64,000 nucleotides of DNA from Formosa sp. Hel1_31_208 (GCF_900104785.1 NZ_LT629733.1:2326501-2390500); one strand, 5' to 3'. Counted from the first letter of the stretch, positions 27,221 to 37,108 are shown. The notes: generated from the letters alone by a model not told the origin. Program-made: numbers and translations.

Positions 27221-27607
27221 ATGATAAACAATGAAGAATTTGTTAAACGACTCCAAAAAGTCATAGATTTCTACGGAGAAACAGCCTCTTCATTTGCTGA
27301 AAAAATTGGCGTGCAGCGCTCCAGTATTTCACACATATTATCAGGTAGAAATAAGCCTAGTTTAGATTTTGTTTTAAAGGTGCTTTCCTCCTTTCCGGAA
27401 GTAGAATTATATTGGTTAATGAATGGCAAGGGTCAGTTTCCATCTCAAAAAAATAAAACAGAGGTACATCCCGTTTCCGAAGACAAAGAACTTCCGATTA
27501 AAAATAAAACTGAGATTTCTCAAATTTCTGAATCCGACGACAAGACGATTGAACGCATTGTGATTTTTTATAATGACGGTACATTCAAGAATTTTGAACA
27601 GTCTTAA
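27221..27607 (+). CDS. XRE-family helix-turn-helix regulator
   Basis: 128 residues. The HTH spans about 8-62 (FVKRLQKVIDFYG, SFAEKIGVQRSSISHILSGRNKPSLDFV), typical of Cro/C1-type proteins, with the tail ELYWLMNGKGQFP common in Bacteroidota. A linker leads to a conserved-looking C-terminal IVIFYNDGTFKNF. No phage genes are near, so it is probably a host regulator. Palindromes upstream are candidate operators. Confidence 0.9.
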   Translation: MINNEEFVKRLQKVIDFYGETASSFAEKIGVQRSSISHILSGRNKPSLDFVLKVLSSFPEVELYWLMNGKGQFPSQKNKTEVHPVSEDKELPIKNKTEISQISESDDKTIERIVIFYNDGTFKNFEQS

Positions 27608-27683
27608 AAGTCTTAATAAATTTTCAAATCTGCTTTTCTAACAAATTGTTACAGGTTTTGTAATTTTGTGTAAAATATGTACC

Positions 27684-28070
27684 ATGCGTAAATTGACTCT
27701 ACTACTAATACCGCTCCTTTTTTTAAATTGCTATCGTGCAGAACGCAATTGCAATAGTTTTAAAACTGGAACTTTTGAGTTTACATATATGGTTGATGGC
27801 ATAGAAAAGACTGGAACATTTGTACGTACAGCCGATTTAAATATTGATTATTACGATAATAAAGTAGATTCTGCCTCAATTCGCTGGATTAATGACTGCG
27901 AGTTTATTCAGAAAAAGATTAATCCAATAAATAAAAGCGAAGAAAAAGCAATTCATATGAAGATTGTCAGCACAACTGACGACTCGTATACTTTCGAATA
28001 TCAATTAGCGGTTAAAGACGCTTATAAACAGAAGCGCGTAGAGAAAGGAACTGCAAGAAAAATAAAATAG
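27684..28070 (+). CDS. Small lipoprotein, unknown function
   Basis: 128 residues with lipoprotein signal (LLFLNC). The body contains TGTFEFTYMVDG and a C-terminal KRVEKGTARKIK. Similar flavobacterial proteins have been mislabelled as topoisomerase IV in databases; nothing here supports that. ATG 27684 is chosen over an upstream TTG because a -7 box TAATTTTG at 27661-27668 overlaps the latter. The stop is one base before terC. Confidence 0.65.
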   Translation: MRKLTLLLIPLLFLNCYRAERNCNSFKTGTFEFTYMVDGIEKTGTFVRTADLNIDYYDNKVDSASIRWINDCEFIQKKINPINKSEEKAIHMKIVSTTDDSYTFEYQLAVKDAYKQKRVEKGTARKIK

Positions 28071-28071
28071 T

Positions 28072-28866
28072 ATGCTTGAATTTTTGTTGACTGGTGATGC
28101 TATTATAGCCTTACTCACCTTAACATTTTTAGAAATCATATTAGGAATAGACAATATCGTATTCATTTCTATTGCTGCCAATAAGCTTCCTGAACAACAC
28201 AGATCAAAAGCTACAACTATTGGCCTATTACTTGCTATGGGGCAGCGTGTGATATTATTATTCTTTGTATCATTCTTAGTTGGTTTATCAAAACCCTTCT
28301 ATAATTTGGAAACCAGTTGGTTTGAACTCCATATTAGCTGGCAAGCTTTAATTTTATTTTTGGGAGGATTGTTTTTAATCTATAAAAGCACTTCGGAAAT
28401 TCGCGAGAAAGTCACTTATCCTGAACACGATGCCGATGAAGTTAAAGGCAAGACTATAAAAACCCTATCCAATGCTTTAGTACAAATCTTAATCATTGAT
28501 TTTATTTTTTCCATCGATTCAATCTTGACGGCAGTTGGAATGACAAATGGCTTGCATCCTAACACTTCTTACACACTTGTTTTAATGGTTATTGCGGTTA
28601 TGATATCTATAATTATAATGATTGCATTTGCTAATCCAATTAGGCGCTTCATAGATAGCAACCCGAGTATTCAAATGCTAGGCTTAGCTTTTTTAATCCT
28701 TATTGGTTTTATGCTCATTACAGAAGCTGCTCACTTATCACACACAGAATTCTTTGGAAATAAGGTAGGTGCAATACCTAAAGGATACTTATATTTTGCA
28801 ATTGCATTTTCATTGTTTGTTGAATTCTTGAACTATAAGATTAGTAAAAAAAATCCTAAGAGTTAG
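28072..28866 (+). CDS. TerC-family integral membrane protein
   Basis: 264 residues, about seven transmembrane helices. The TerC signature LEIILGIDNIVFISI is at 21-35, with the paired IIDFIFSIDSILTAVG at about 144-159; these acidic residues within membrane helices suggest metal (Mn2+) export. Convergent with DUF3570, the stops overlapping by 4 bases with no terminator. Confidence 0.92.
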   Translation: MLEFLLTGDAIIALLTLTFLEIILGIDNIVFISIAANKLPEQHRSKATTIGLLLAMGQRVILLFFVSFLVGLSKPFYNLETSWFELHISWQALILFLGGLFLIYKSTSEIREKVTYPEHDADEVKGKTIKTLSNALVQILIIDFIFSIDSILTAVGMTNGLHPNTSYTLVLMVIAVMISIIIMIAFANPIRRFIDSNPSIQMLGLAFLILIGFMLITEAAHLSHTEFFGNKVGAIPKGYLYFAIAFSLFVEFLNYKISKKNPKS

Positions 28867-30173
28867 TCCATAATAAATTTGAATCCTGTCGTAATAATAT
28901 TAGCACTAAGCGTGTTATTCCTGTCGTACTGTGTGTATTTGAGATCGATACTCTTTAAACCAAATTTCCAAATGTGGAATTTGGTAAAGATGTCAGTATA
29001 AGAGGCACCAAAACTCCATTGATTGGCATTATACTTTGAAAGATCATAGTCTGAGGTATAAAACTCTGAAGTAGACAGATGGCCTTCATAAGCTCTAAAA
29101 TAATCAGCTACTGTTTGATTATAAAAACGATATGACGGATACAATGTAAACTTATCCGAAACTTTTATTGGCAACTCCGCGCTCGCTGTATGTGACTTAA
29201 TTCCCCAGTCATCAAAATAATAGCGGTAAAACGTTCTAAGCATAAAAGTTTCATTAATATAATAATTAAGTCTACCACCAATAGCCACTTTAAATCTAGA
29301 GTCTGGTAAGCGTTCAATATCATCTGCTAATTGAAAATTCTCTATGAACGAGTCGGCTATATCGCTAAAATACACACGTTGAAAAGGCGTAGATAATAAA
29401 CCGTCCTGCATAACCAAATCCAAAGCTAAAGAACCTTGCAGTTTCTTAGATAGTATTTGTGAAAAACCAAACCCTAAGGCATAAGAATTTCGGCCTTCAC
29501 TGTCAAAAGTTTTAAAATCTGGATTATAGTTTTGATTACCCGTAATTGTATTTTGCGTGAATATATTGCTAGTTAATCCTGCTCCACCTTCAACAAACGG
29601 ACGTAATTCTGTTGGATATAAAGCATTCCATGTATCGATATAAATGTTTGTATTAACACTAACTTCAGTATTTTTTTCATTGAACAACTTCGTATAACTT
29701 CCACCAACACCAACTGAGAAATAGTCATACTCTGCTGAAACTGCAAGTTTAGCAGACCATATATCATTTCTGTCATCTGAACTATGACTATAAGTTCCTG
29801 TAATATTATTCCAAACATCAGATTCTGATGCTCCTGAACTAGCTACAAATGGATCAGCAGGACTATTGCCATCAAAAGGGCCGACATTACTTGAAGATGC
29901 CGAAGTATAGGCAGAAACGCCCGCATCAATCGTCAATACATTGTCATCATTTAAAGGAATAGACACAATAAATGTAGCGGTAACATCAGTCAATTCTTCA
30001 GTTCCCAGGCCTCCACTTACAGCAGCATTATCACCATCTTGAGAATAATAACTTGATAAAAAATCAGCTTCGGTTGTTTCTAAAACACGTTTCTTATACA
30101 CATTTGTTGAATCCTGTGCTTGCGTCATTTTAATAGACAAGAGCGCAACTAGTAAAATTATTAAGTTTTTCAA
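28863..30173 (-). CDS. DUF3570 outer-membrane beta-barrel protein
   Basis: 436 residues with Sec signal ending TQAQ, then the DUF3570 start ETTEADFLSSYYSQDGDNAAVSGG and a series of amphipathic strands. A barrel at the outer membrane is expected. It is the last gene of the thioredoxin-ApbE-DUF4266-DUF3570 set, with an 17-base gap from DUF4266. An SSGAS near 94 resembles the Thr/Ser-Gly-Ala-Ser core of ApbE targets but lacks the upstream Asp/Asn. Confidence 0.85.
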   Translation of the reverse strand: MKNLIILLVALLSIKMTQAQDSTNVYKKRVLETTEADFLSSYYSQDGDNAAVSGGLGTEELTDVTATFIVSIPLNDDNVLTIDAGVSAYTSASSSNVGPFDGNSPADPFVASSGASESDVWNNITGTYSHSSDDRNDIWSAKLAVSAEYDYFSVGVGGSYTKLFNEKNTEVSVNTNIYIDTWNALYPTELRPFVEGGAGLTSNIFTQNTITGNQNYNPDFKTFDSEGRNSYALGFGFSQILSKKLQGSLALDLVMQDGLLSTPFQRVYFSDIADSFIENFQLADDIERLPDSRFKVAIGGRLNYYINETFMLRTFYRYYFDDWGIKSHTASAELPIKVSDKFTLYPSYRFYNQTVADYFRAYEGHLSTSEFYTSDYDLSKYNANQWSFGASYTDIFTKFHIWKFGLKSIDLKYTQYDRNNTLSANIITTGFKFIMD

Positions 30174-30190
30174 ATTTTTAAATTTATGTA

Positions 30191-30403
30191 TTAGTTACAT
30201 CCACAGCCACCACCTGTTTTTCCTCCATTCGCTCCAGCAGCTGCCTCACGATAAGAATGTGCGGTTAGTATGTTTCGATCGGCTTTTTTGTCGGCCAAAA
30301 CCATATCAGGATCATTTAAATTCACTTTTTCATACTCTTTTACCACCACACAAGAGGTGAGAAAAGAAGATACCAGTATACAAAGAATTGCCTTTTTGAT
30401 CAT
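30191..30403 (-). CDS. DUF4266 lipoprotein with Gly-Cys tail
   Basis: 70 residues. Lipobox LTSC (Cys18), then YEKVNLNDPDMVL, and a conserved-looking HSYREAAAGANGG that runs into the C-terminal GGGCGCN. The family is nearly always found with DUF3570 and ApbE. The two terminal cysteines could hold metal or form a redox disulfide for the thioredoxin encoded upstream (inference). Start overlaps the apbE stop by 4 bases. Confidence 0.85.
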   Translation of the reverse strand: MIKKAILCILVSSFLTSCVVVKEYEKVNLNDPDMVLADKKADRNILTAHSYREAAAGANGGKTGGGCGCN

Positions 30404-31389
30404 ATTTTGTCTATTTTAATATTTTCAGATGAAAATAGATTTCCATTTTCATCGATAATAATACATTCTATATTAGGTAACTGATTTATTCTATTGATCC
30501 CCACGTCTTTACCCATCACAAAAACTGAAGTTGCCAGTGCATCTGCGAGTTCAGCTTTTGGCGCAAAAACGGTTACACTTATCAACCCTGTCGATGGATA
30601 GCCTGTTCTTGGGTCAATAATATGAGTATATCGCTTTCCGTTAAAGGTTACTTCTTTTTCATAATTACCAGAAGTAACAACAGCCCCATTTGTTATTGGC
30701 AAAAGCGCAAAGGCTTTATTTTTATCTAAAGGATTTGTAATAGCAACTTTCCAGTCTTTGCCATTAATTTGTTTTCCCCAGGTATTCATATCTCCTGAAG
30801 CATTGATAATTCCAGCGACAACACCTTTATTTATTAATAGCGATTTAGCCATATCTGCCGCATAACCTTTGCCGATGGCTCCAAATCCGATTTTCATCCC
30901 CTTCTCTTTCAAGAAGACCGTGTTTTTTGAAATATCTAAAACAATGTTTTCAAAACCTACCTTTTCCACTGATGCTTTTATTTGTTCTGCAGAGGGCATT
31001 TGCGTCATGCTGCCATCAAACTTCCAAATACGATCCATAGATGCATAAGAAATATCAAAAGCGCCATCAGTAAGCATAGATATTGATATCGCACGATTAA
31101 TGAGATTAAAGAGCTCTTGATCAACGACAACTGCTTTAATCCCTGCGTTGCGGTTAATTTCGGAGGTTTGAGATTTTGGATCCCACGATGAAATAAGGTT
31201 TTCTATTCTACTAATTTCTGAAACTGCTAAATCAATATAAGTGTTTGCTTCAATCGAGTCTTTAGCAACCACCGTAATATCAAAGCGACTGCCCATAAGC
31301 TTTAAGGTTTGCTTATGTGTTGTTTGAGCTTCAGTATAAAATGCAGAAAGCACAAAAACTATGGTTATATAATATTGTTTCACAAACAC
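30400..31389 (-). CDS. apbE: FAD:protein FMN transferase
   Basis: 329 residues with an N-terminal signal (AFYTEAQ). ApbE motifs: KLMGSRFDITVVAKD, SSWDPKSQTSEINRNAG, KIGFGAIGKGYAADMAK, the GVVAGIINASGDMNTWG segment, and YTHIIDPRTGYPS. It attaches FMN to Thr/Ser in exported redox proteins, using Mg2+. The frame starts with GTG at 31389, overlapping the previous stop by one to three bases; a second GTG at 31383 is possible. Confidence 0.93.
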   Translation of the reverse strand: MFVKQYYITIVFVLSAFYTEAQTTHKQTLKLMGSRFDITVVAKDSIEANTYIDLAVSEISRIENLISSWDPKSQTSEINRNAGIKAVVVDQELFNLINRAISISMLTDGAFDISYASMDRIWKFDGSMTQMPSAEQIKASVEKVGFENIVLDISKNTVFLKEKGMKIGFGAIGKGYAADMAKSLLINKGVVAGIINASGDMNTWGKQINGKDWKVAITNPLDKNKAFALLPITNGAVVTSGNYEKEVTFNGKRYTHIIDPRTGYPSTGLISVTVFAPKAELADALATSVFVMGKDVGINRINQLPNIECIIIDENGNLFSSENIKIDKI

Positions 31390-31826
31390 TAGGATTTAAA
31401 TGCCTCTAAAAATTTGATATACTCAGTAGGAGACGTTTTCTTATATCCTGAAGACGCTAACATTTTGCCCTTTTCATCTAAAACAACAACATAAGGGAAA
31501 TACCCACTCTTGTTATAGGTTTCGGCTAATTTGTTATTATGAGCTTGCAAGGTTTCGCTCAAAGCATTCTTTTTTCGCTTTGGAAAGTCTGCCTTTAACA
31601 TCACAAAATGATCTTTAGCATAGTTTTGGAATTCTTCAGTCTGCCAGATCTCTTTATCTAATTTGATACATGGCGCACACCAATCAGACCCCTGAAATAC
31701 CAATATAATGGTCTTTTGTTCTTTTAAAGCGACAGCCTTTGCCTCATCAAAATCTGTTAACCAGTGTTGAGCATGTGCTGAAGTCATCGCTAACAACAGT
31801 ACTATTAAGCATATGGATTTATTCAT
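31389..31826 (-). CDS. Exported thioredoxin-fold protein
   Basis: 145 residues with Sec signal (MTSAHAQ). DWCAPCIKLDKEIW carries the CxxC active site (Cys50, Cys53), as in DsbD-gamma/thioredoxin-like family 7. It likely reduces disulfides in the periplasm. First gene of the ApbE cluster, 89 bases downstream of the Crp/Fnr regulator on the same strand. Confidence 0.9.
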   Translation of the reverse strand: MNKSICLIVLLLAMTSAHAQHWLTDFDEAKAVALKEQKTIILVFQGSDWCAPCIKLDKEIWQTEEFQNYAKDHFVMLKADFPKRKKNALSETLQAHNNKLAETYNKSGYFPYVVVLDEKGKMLASSGYKKTSPTEYIKFLEAFKS

Positions 31827-31915
31827 AAGGATAGTAATAATATGGGTTCAATTTATTCATTAAACGAGAACTTTTAAAAAAACTTACATTGATATTTATC
31901 AATTTAAGTGTTCTG

Positions 31916-32614
31916 CTATAGAAAATTCCCAACCTTTACAAGACCTTTATAATCCTGAATAAAAATACTACTCCGTTTTGTGGTTATTAGTTGCTCTTCT
32001 TTAAAGTCTTTGAGCATGCGTACGACAGATTCCTTTGCCGTCCCTACCATACTAGCTAAATCATCTCTATTTATGATGATTTCTGTTTGGTTATTGTTTC
32101 CGTTTTCGAATTTGCTTTCTAATATCAATAGGTTTAGCGCAGCTCGTTCTCTAACGGTATGTTTGGCGAGCATTTTTGTAGCATTAATAAAGACTCTGAA
32201 CTCATGACTTAAATTCTTCAAAAGGCGTTGTGTTAAAAGGTGAGATGAGTTAACCGCTTTTAAGAAGTCATGTTCAGGGATAAAATCAATTTCAGAATCT
32301 AAAAGTGCTACGGCCGAATCTGGATATAATTCTTGACTAAGAATGGCATGATACCCAAGATACTCGTTTTCTTTACATACATAAAATATATGCTGTGTCC
32401 CGAAGTTGGTGTGAGTAAATTTCTTCACCTTACCTTTTCGCACGCGATATACCCCTTTGGGTTTTTGACCTTCGCTAAAAACAGACTCTCCCGCTTTATA
32501 ATGTGCAGTGACCATATTTGTTTTAAGCACCTTACAAACGGCATCTGGAAGATCTTTTAACAAATCGTGGTTATTAAAGCTATAGTGGTTATTTAATAAA
32601 TCATTGATTGTCAT
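31916..32614 (-). CDS. Crp/Fnr-family transcription regulator
   Basis: 232 residues. Cyclic-nucleotide-binding-type barrel (YKAGESVFSEGQKPKGVYRVRKGKVKKFTH) and C-terminal winged HTH (INRDDLASMVGTAKESVVRMLKDFKEEQLI). The N-terminal cysteine cluster of Fnr is absent, so it is not an obvious Fe-S oxygen sensor. Placed just upstream of the envelope redox cluster, which it may control. Confidence 0.92.
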   Translation of the reverse strand: MTINDLLNNHYSFNNHDLLKDLPDAVCKVLKTNMVTAHYKAGESVFSEGQKPKGVYRVRKGKVKKFTHTNFGTQHIFYVCKENEYLGYHAILSQELYPDSAVALLDSEIDFIPEHDFLKAVNSSHLLTQRLLKNLSHEFRVFINATKMLAKHTVRERAALNLLILESKFENGNNNQTEIIINRDDLASMVGTAKESVVRMLKDFKEEQLITTKRSSIFIQDYKGLVKVGNFL

Positions 32615-32693
32615 ACTATCAAGAAAAGTAATATTTTACTATGATAAATCCATTCTAATAAGAGAAAATTCATGAGGATTTAAACAAATAACA

Positions 32694-35363
32694 CTAAAAG
32701 AGCGTGATCTGACCTTGATCATCCAATCCAGATTCCGTATCGTCATCAGGATCTGTTTCTGTCGTTTTGGTTGATTGGTTCTCGGGTTCATTTTCCGAAG
32801 TCACAGATTCTACCATTTCATCTACAACTTCAATTTCCTCTGCTGGCGTATCTTCAGGAGCCTCATAAGGCAGTGGCTCTAGCAGATTCACCTGATTAAT
32901 CTTTTCTTTGGTTAATTGATTTCCAAGCGCCGATATGCCTTTAACTGCAATAAATTCTTCCAGGTTAACCGTCTCATTAGCTTTACGATCTTTCCCTCGC
33001 TCTTTTTTAAATTCTATTTCAGCCATAGGCTTCCAATCCGTTGAAACAATTTCCAATTGAGACCCAGGATGCTCTGGAATAAAAGATTCTTCTCTACCTT
33101 CATTTTCTATTAAGAAACGTTTTACGTAGTAAATCTCCTTTTCACCATTGTAGTAAATTACTGAAATTGGTTTTTTCGGAATCCATTTTTCAAGTACAAT
33201 CATGTCATCATCAAAATGCGTGCTTAATTCTGGTAAAATCGTTTTAACAATTCCTGATTGTGTAATGATGAGCAATCGGTCTTCACCTCTAAACTCACCT
33301 ACAAGCTCACCTCTTTCGTCTACATTTAAGCGTTGTACCGTATCATCGAACCATATTTTACGTGGTTTTAAAGTAGAGACTCCCTTTTCTTTTAGCTCTA
33401 TTTTCTTAATCGCATATTTAGTTACCACATTGCCTTTAGATGCACGTCCTTTTATTAAAATATCGGCAAAATCCAAATCCCACTTAAGCTTTTTAATACT
33501 GCCGGCTTGGCGGAGGTGAATGCTTACTACCTCAGCTTCTCCATTTGGATTTGCGGAAAAATACCATACTATCGAACCTTTATTTCCATTAGTGAGGTCA
33601 TACTCTTTATCTCTAGTCACTGAGGTGACTGCAAATCGTTTAACATATGTTGGTCCTTTAGCACCATCGCGATACATCAAATTATATATGGTGCGTTTGT
33701 CTTTTTTCTTAAAGACCGCCACATGCATAATATCTTTTCCTATAAAGGTCTTACTATCAACTTTGGTAACCATCATTTTACCAGTTTTGGTAAATACGAT
33801 AATATCATCAATATCACTGCAATCGCAAACGTATTCATCTCTACGCAATGAGGTACCAACAAAACCTTCAACTCTATTAACATAAAGTTTCGTGTTTCTT
33901 ATCACAACCTTAGTTGCGTCAACATCTTCAAACGTTTTGATTTCTGTCTTACGTTCACGACCTTCTCCATAGTCTTTTTTTAAACGTTGAAAATAAGCAA
34001 TGGCATAGGCAATCAAATTTGCTAAATGATGTTTTACCTCAGCGATTTGATCTTCAAGAGCATCAATTTTTTGTTGTGCCTTATCAATATCAAATTTTGA
34101 TATACGTTTAATTCGTATTTCGGTAAGACGCACGATATCTTCTTCAGTGATCGCACGTTTTAAATGCTTAGTATGTGGCTGCAAACCTTTATCGATAGCC
34201 GTAATAACACCTTCCCAAGTTTCTTCTTCTTCAATATCTCGATAGATACGTTTTTCAATAAATATTCGCTCTAAAGACGCAAAATGCCATTGCTCCTCAT
34301 ATTCACCTAATTTTATTTCTAGTTCACTTTTTAGGAGTACCACGGTATTGTCCGTTGAACGTCTTAGCATTTCACTTACTCCAACAAAGAAAGGTTTGTT
34401 ATCTTCTATTACACATCCCAAGGGAGAAATAGAGGATTCGCAATTGGTAAAGGCATATAAAGCATCTATAGTCTTATCAGGTGAAATTCCACTTGGTAAA
34501 TGGACTAAAATTTCAACATCAGCCGCTGTATTATCCTCAATCTTTTTAATCTTGATCTTTCCTTTATCATTCGCTTTTAAAATAGAATCGATTAGGGAAG
34601 AGGTATTTGTGCCATAAGGAATCTCTGTAATAACTAAAGTGTTTTTGTTAAGTGGAGAAATCTTAGCACGCACTCTTATTTTTCCACCTCGTAAACCATC
34701 GTTATAATTAGACGTATCAATAATACCGGCTGTTGGGAAATCAGGATATATCGTAAACCTTTTTCCATTGAGATGCTTGATAGACGCATCAATAAGCTCA
34801 ATAAAATTGTGAGGTAAGATTTTTGTAGATAGACCTACAGCAATACCTTCTCCGCCTTGAGCAAGTAATAATGGGAACATGACCGGAAGATTAACTGGTT
34901 CTTTGCGACGGCCATCATAACTTGCTTGCCACTCTGTTATCTTCGGATTATAAACAACATCTAAAGCAAATTTAGACAGACGCGCTTCTATATATCGAGA
35001 AGCGGCAGCTCTATCTCCAGTAAGAATATTTCCCCAGTTTCCTTGAGTGTCAATTAATAAGTCCTTTTGACCAATTTGCACCATGGCATCAGCGATACTC
35101 GCATCTCCATGCGGATGATATTGCATGGTATGACCAACAATATTAGCCACTTTATTGTACCTGCCATCATCTAAATCTTTCATAGAATGCATGATACGAC
35201 GCTGTACTGGCTTAAACCCGTCTTCTATAGCTGGCACAGCACGTTCTAAAATAACGTAAGATGCATAATCTAGAAACCAATCTTTATACATTCCCGTTAC
35301 TCTAGTAATGCTTTCTTGAGGTTCGTCTTGACTATCTATGATATCTATATTCTCATCACTCAT
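32694..35363 (-). CDS. parC: DNA topoisomerase IV subunit A
   Basis: 889 residues. The breakage-reunion domain contains RAAASRYIEAR with active-site Tyr124 and the QRRIMHSM and HPHGDASIADAMV segments of type IIA enzymes. The C-terminal beta-pinwheel is followed by an acidic tail (TDPDDDTESGLDD). ParC with ParE decatenates daughter chromosomes. Ten bases from the preceding small membrane protein gene, in one operon with parE. Confidence 0.95.
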   Translation of the reverse strand: MSDENIDIIDSQDEPQESITRVTGMYKDWFLDYASYVILERAVPAIEDGFKPVQRRIMHSMKDLDDGRYNKVANIVGHTMQYHPHGDASIADAMVQIGQKDLLIDTQGNWGNILTGDRAAASRYIEARLSKFALDVVYNPKITEWQASYDGRRKEPVNLPVMFPLLLAQGGEGIAVGLSTKILPHNFIELIDASIKHLNGKRFTIYPDFPTAGIIDTSNYNDGLRGGKIRVRAKISPLNKNTLVITEIPYGTNTSSLIDSILKANDKGKIKIKKIEDNTAADVEILVHLPSGISPDKTIDALYAFTNCESSISPLGCVIEDNKPFFVGVSEMLRRSTDNTVVLLKSELEIKLGEYEEQWHFASLERIFIEKRIYRDIEEEETWEGVITAIDKGLQPHTKHLKRAITEEDIVRLTEIRIKRISKFDIDKAQQKIDALEDQIAEVKHHLANLIAYAIAYFQRLKKDYGEGRERKTEIKTFEDVDATKVVIRNTKLYVNRVEGFVGTSLRRDEYVCDCSDIDDIIVFTKTGKMMVTKVDSKTFIGKDIMHVAVFKKKDKRTIYNLMYRDGAKGPTYVKRFAVTSVTRDKEYDLTNGNKGSIVWYFSANPNGEAEVVSIHLRQAGSIKKLKWDLDFADILIKGRASKGNVVTKYAIKKIELKEKGVSTLKPRKIWFDDTVQRLNVDERGELVGEFRGEDRLLIITQSGIVKTILPELSTHFDDDMIVLEKWIPKKPISVIYYNGEKEIYYVKRFLIENEGREESFIPEHPGSQLEIVSTDWKPMAEIEFKKERGKDRKANETVNLEEFIAVKGISALGNQLTKEKINQVNLLEPLPYEAPEDTPAEEIEVVDEMVESVTSENEPENQSTKTTETDPDDDTESGLDDQGQITLF

Positions 35364-35372
35364 TAATCTTCC

Positions 35373-35846
35373 CTAATTTTTATTTGATTTAACGATTTTA
35401 CTCAACGATTGCCCAACATAACGTCGCTTTTTTTTCGTAACCAAAGTCACATTAAACGTCTTTTTTGTTTTTTTATCACGCTGATTTTTCAAGTAAATAG
35501 TTAGTGTTTTGTAGATAATATAATTACGAAACTTAAAAGCATACAATTGATTTTTATCGAATTCTAACTTTTGCTCTCTGTAATTGAATTGATCTGAAAG
35601 CAGCAATCCTCTGTTCAAAATAACTACTTTTATCCCATCACTATCATATTCAAAGTAACGAGATATAAAATGGACAATAAAAAACAATACTGCAAAGCCT
35701 AAGGTTATAAATAAAAATCTCAAAGTAGAATTATCACTAATTGCTCTAAAGCTTTTAGATACGGTAGCCATGACCATTGCAAGCACGATCAATACAAAAT
35801 AGATCGAAACAATTGTATTTTTTACATTACCATTATTCGTTCGCAT
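35373..35846 (-). CDS. Membrane protein with PH-like cytosolic part, unknown
   Basis: 157 residues. Two transmembrane helices (about 12-29 and 43-62) are followed by a mostly beta segment (DGIKVVILNRGLLLS, YAFKFRNYIIYKTLTIYLKN) and a basic tail (TKKKRRYVG), suggestive of a bacterial PH-like domain. I do not recognise a named family. Lies between a protease gene and parC, on the same strand. Confidence 0.6.
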   Translation of the reverse strand: MRTNNGNVKNTIVSIYFVLIVLAMVMATVSKSFRAISDNSTLRFLFITLGFAVLFFIVHFISRYFEYDSDGIKVVILNRGLLLSDQFNYREQKLEFDKNQLYAFKFRNYIIYKTLTIYLKNQRDKKTKKTFNVTLVTKKKRRYVGQSLSKIVKSNKN

Positions 35847-35871
35847 TACTTTTAACTTATGTCTTTACTGT

Positions 35872-37107
35872 TTAATTCAAACTAATTTTAAAATCATTTA
35901 AAAGTGTTTGTAATTCTTTTTTCTGAATAGCGACACTCTGAACTTCGCTATTTACCTTTCTAATCACAATTTGGAGTTTATTTTTTGATTGGTATTCTAA
36001 TTCTTTGATTACAAAATCACAAAAGTTTTCATTGGTTAACTGAAGACCATCATATGATACAATTTCATCTCCATAATTAATTACCTTTTGCAATTCTTTA
36101 TCCCAAACATATCCTATAACAAGCTTATTGTTTTTTATCGTTCGAGTAAATCCAATTTCTGGTTCACTAACATCAAGTATTGGCGTTTTTGCACTGAAAT
36201 AAAAACGCCTGTTTTTAAAATCGATAGTCATGATACCATGGTTCAATAATTCAGCTCCTAATTTTGAATTATTATCTTCTGTAGTATGCGTAATGCAATT
36301 CTGAATTTCAAAATCATTGATGATTAGTTTTGGCAAATGGACTCTAATCTGATTATTACTAGGCACTTCACCAAACAAACTAACGGATGATGCACCATTG
36401 CTTTCCCCTATTTCATTAAATATGCTTTCAGAGCTAAAAACTTCATAATTATCTCTAGATATATCATAGAGTTTTCCCATTCCTGTATCGACAAGCACTA
36501 ATTCTCTTCCGCTAACTTTACCTTTAACACCTACCCATATATAAGGACTACTTTGATTGCCAACTAATTTTAACTTAGACGCCTGTTTTTTATTTAATTG
36601 TAACCGTTTTGATTTGTTGGTAAGCTTCAATATCTTTTTATCTGCATCTATTTGAATAATTGACTTTCTGAGCAAATTACTACCAATAAATCCATCAATA
36701 CCAAAACAAGAGAAAATAGAACTCCCATTAAGATCAAAAACTAAAGCTGACTGGTTGACAAATTCCGTTTCACCTAGCTTAATACTTTTTAATTGAACTA
36801 TGTCTAGATTTTCCTTTTTATTGTTTGCATCGCTAGTTGATACTACCTTTAATTGCTTCGGTTGAATGGCCTCAAAAACTTCCTTCGAGATGATATTTGG
36901 AGCACCTGTATCAAGTAAGAATCGATATATCTTCCCTTCAATTTCCACAGGTATAACTATTTTATTTTTCTCAAATTCAAAGTCTATTTCCTCATAATAA
37001 TTAGTGCTTTTTACTGATCCACCCTTTAAACTTGCGTTTTGCGAAAACGCCACAAACGATAGCGTAATCACAAATTTGAATAATAAGACTCGAGTTATTT
37101 TATTCAT
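35872..37107 (-). CDS. Retropepsin-like aspartic protease with PDZ-like C-terminus
   Basis: 411 residues with a Sec signal from ATG 37107 (VAFSQNA). Two halves each carry a catalytic-type motif: LLDTGAPN near 66 and VLVDTGMGK near 210. The C-terminal 100 residues (DEIVSYDGLQLTNENFCDFV) resemble a PDZ domain. Periplasmic or surface proteolysis is expected. ATG 37107 is preferred to 37125, which overlaps parE, since it begins the signal peptide. Confidence 0.82.
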   Translation of the reverse strand: MNKITRVLLFKFVITLSFVAFSQNASLKGGSVKSTNYYEEIDFEFEKNKIVIPVEIEGKIYRFLLDTGAPNIISKEVFEAIQPKQLKVVSTSDANNKKENLDIVQLKSIKLGETEFVNQSALVFDLNGSSIFSCFGIDGFIGSNLLRKSIIQIDADKKILKLTNKSKRLQLNKKQASKLKLVGNQSSPYIWVGVKGKVSGRELVLVDTGMGKLYDISRDNYEVFSSESIFNEIGESNGASSVSLFGEVPSNNQIRVHLPKLIINDFEIQNCITHTTEDNNSKLGAELLNHGIMTIDFKNRRFYFSAKTPILDVSEPEIGFTRTIKNNKLVIGYVWDKELQKVINYGDEIVSYDGLQLTNENFCDFVIKELEYQSKNKLQIVIRKVNSEVQSVAIQKKELQTLLNDFKISLN

Positions 37108-37108
37108 T

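Noticed and set aside
29860..29910. SSGAS in DUF3570 as an ApbE flavinylation site
   Set aside because: The Asp/Asn three residues before the Ser is missing and the barrel protein is an unlikely carrier.
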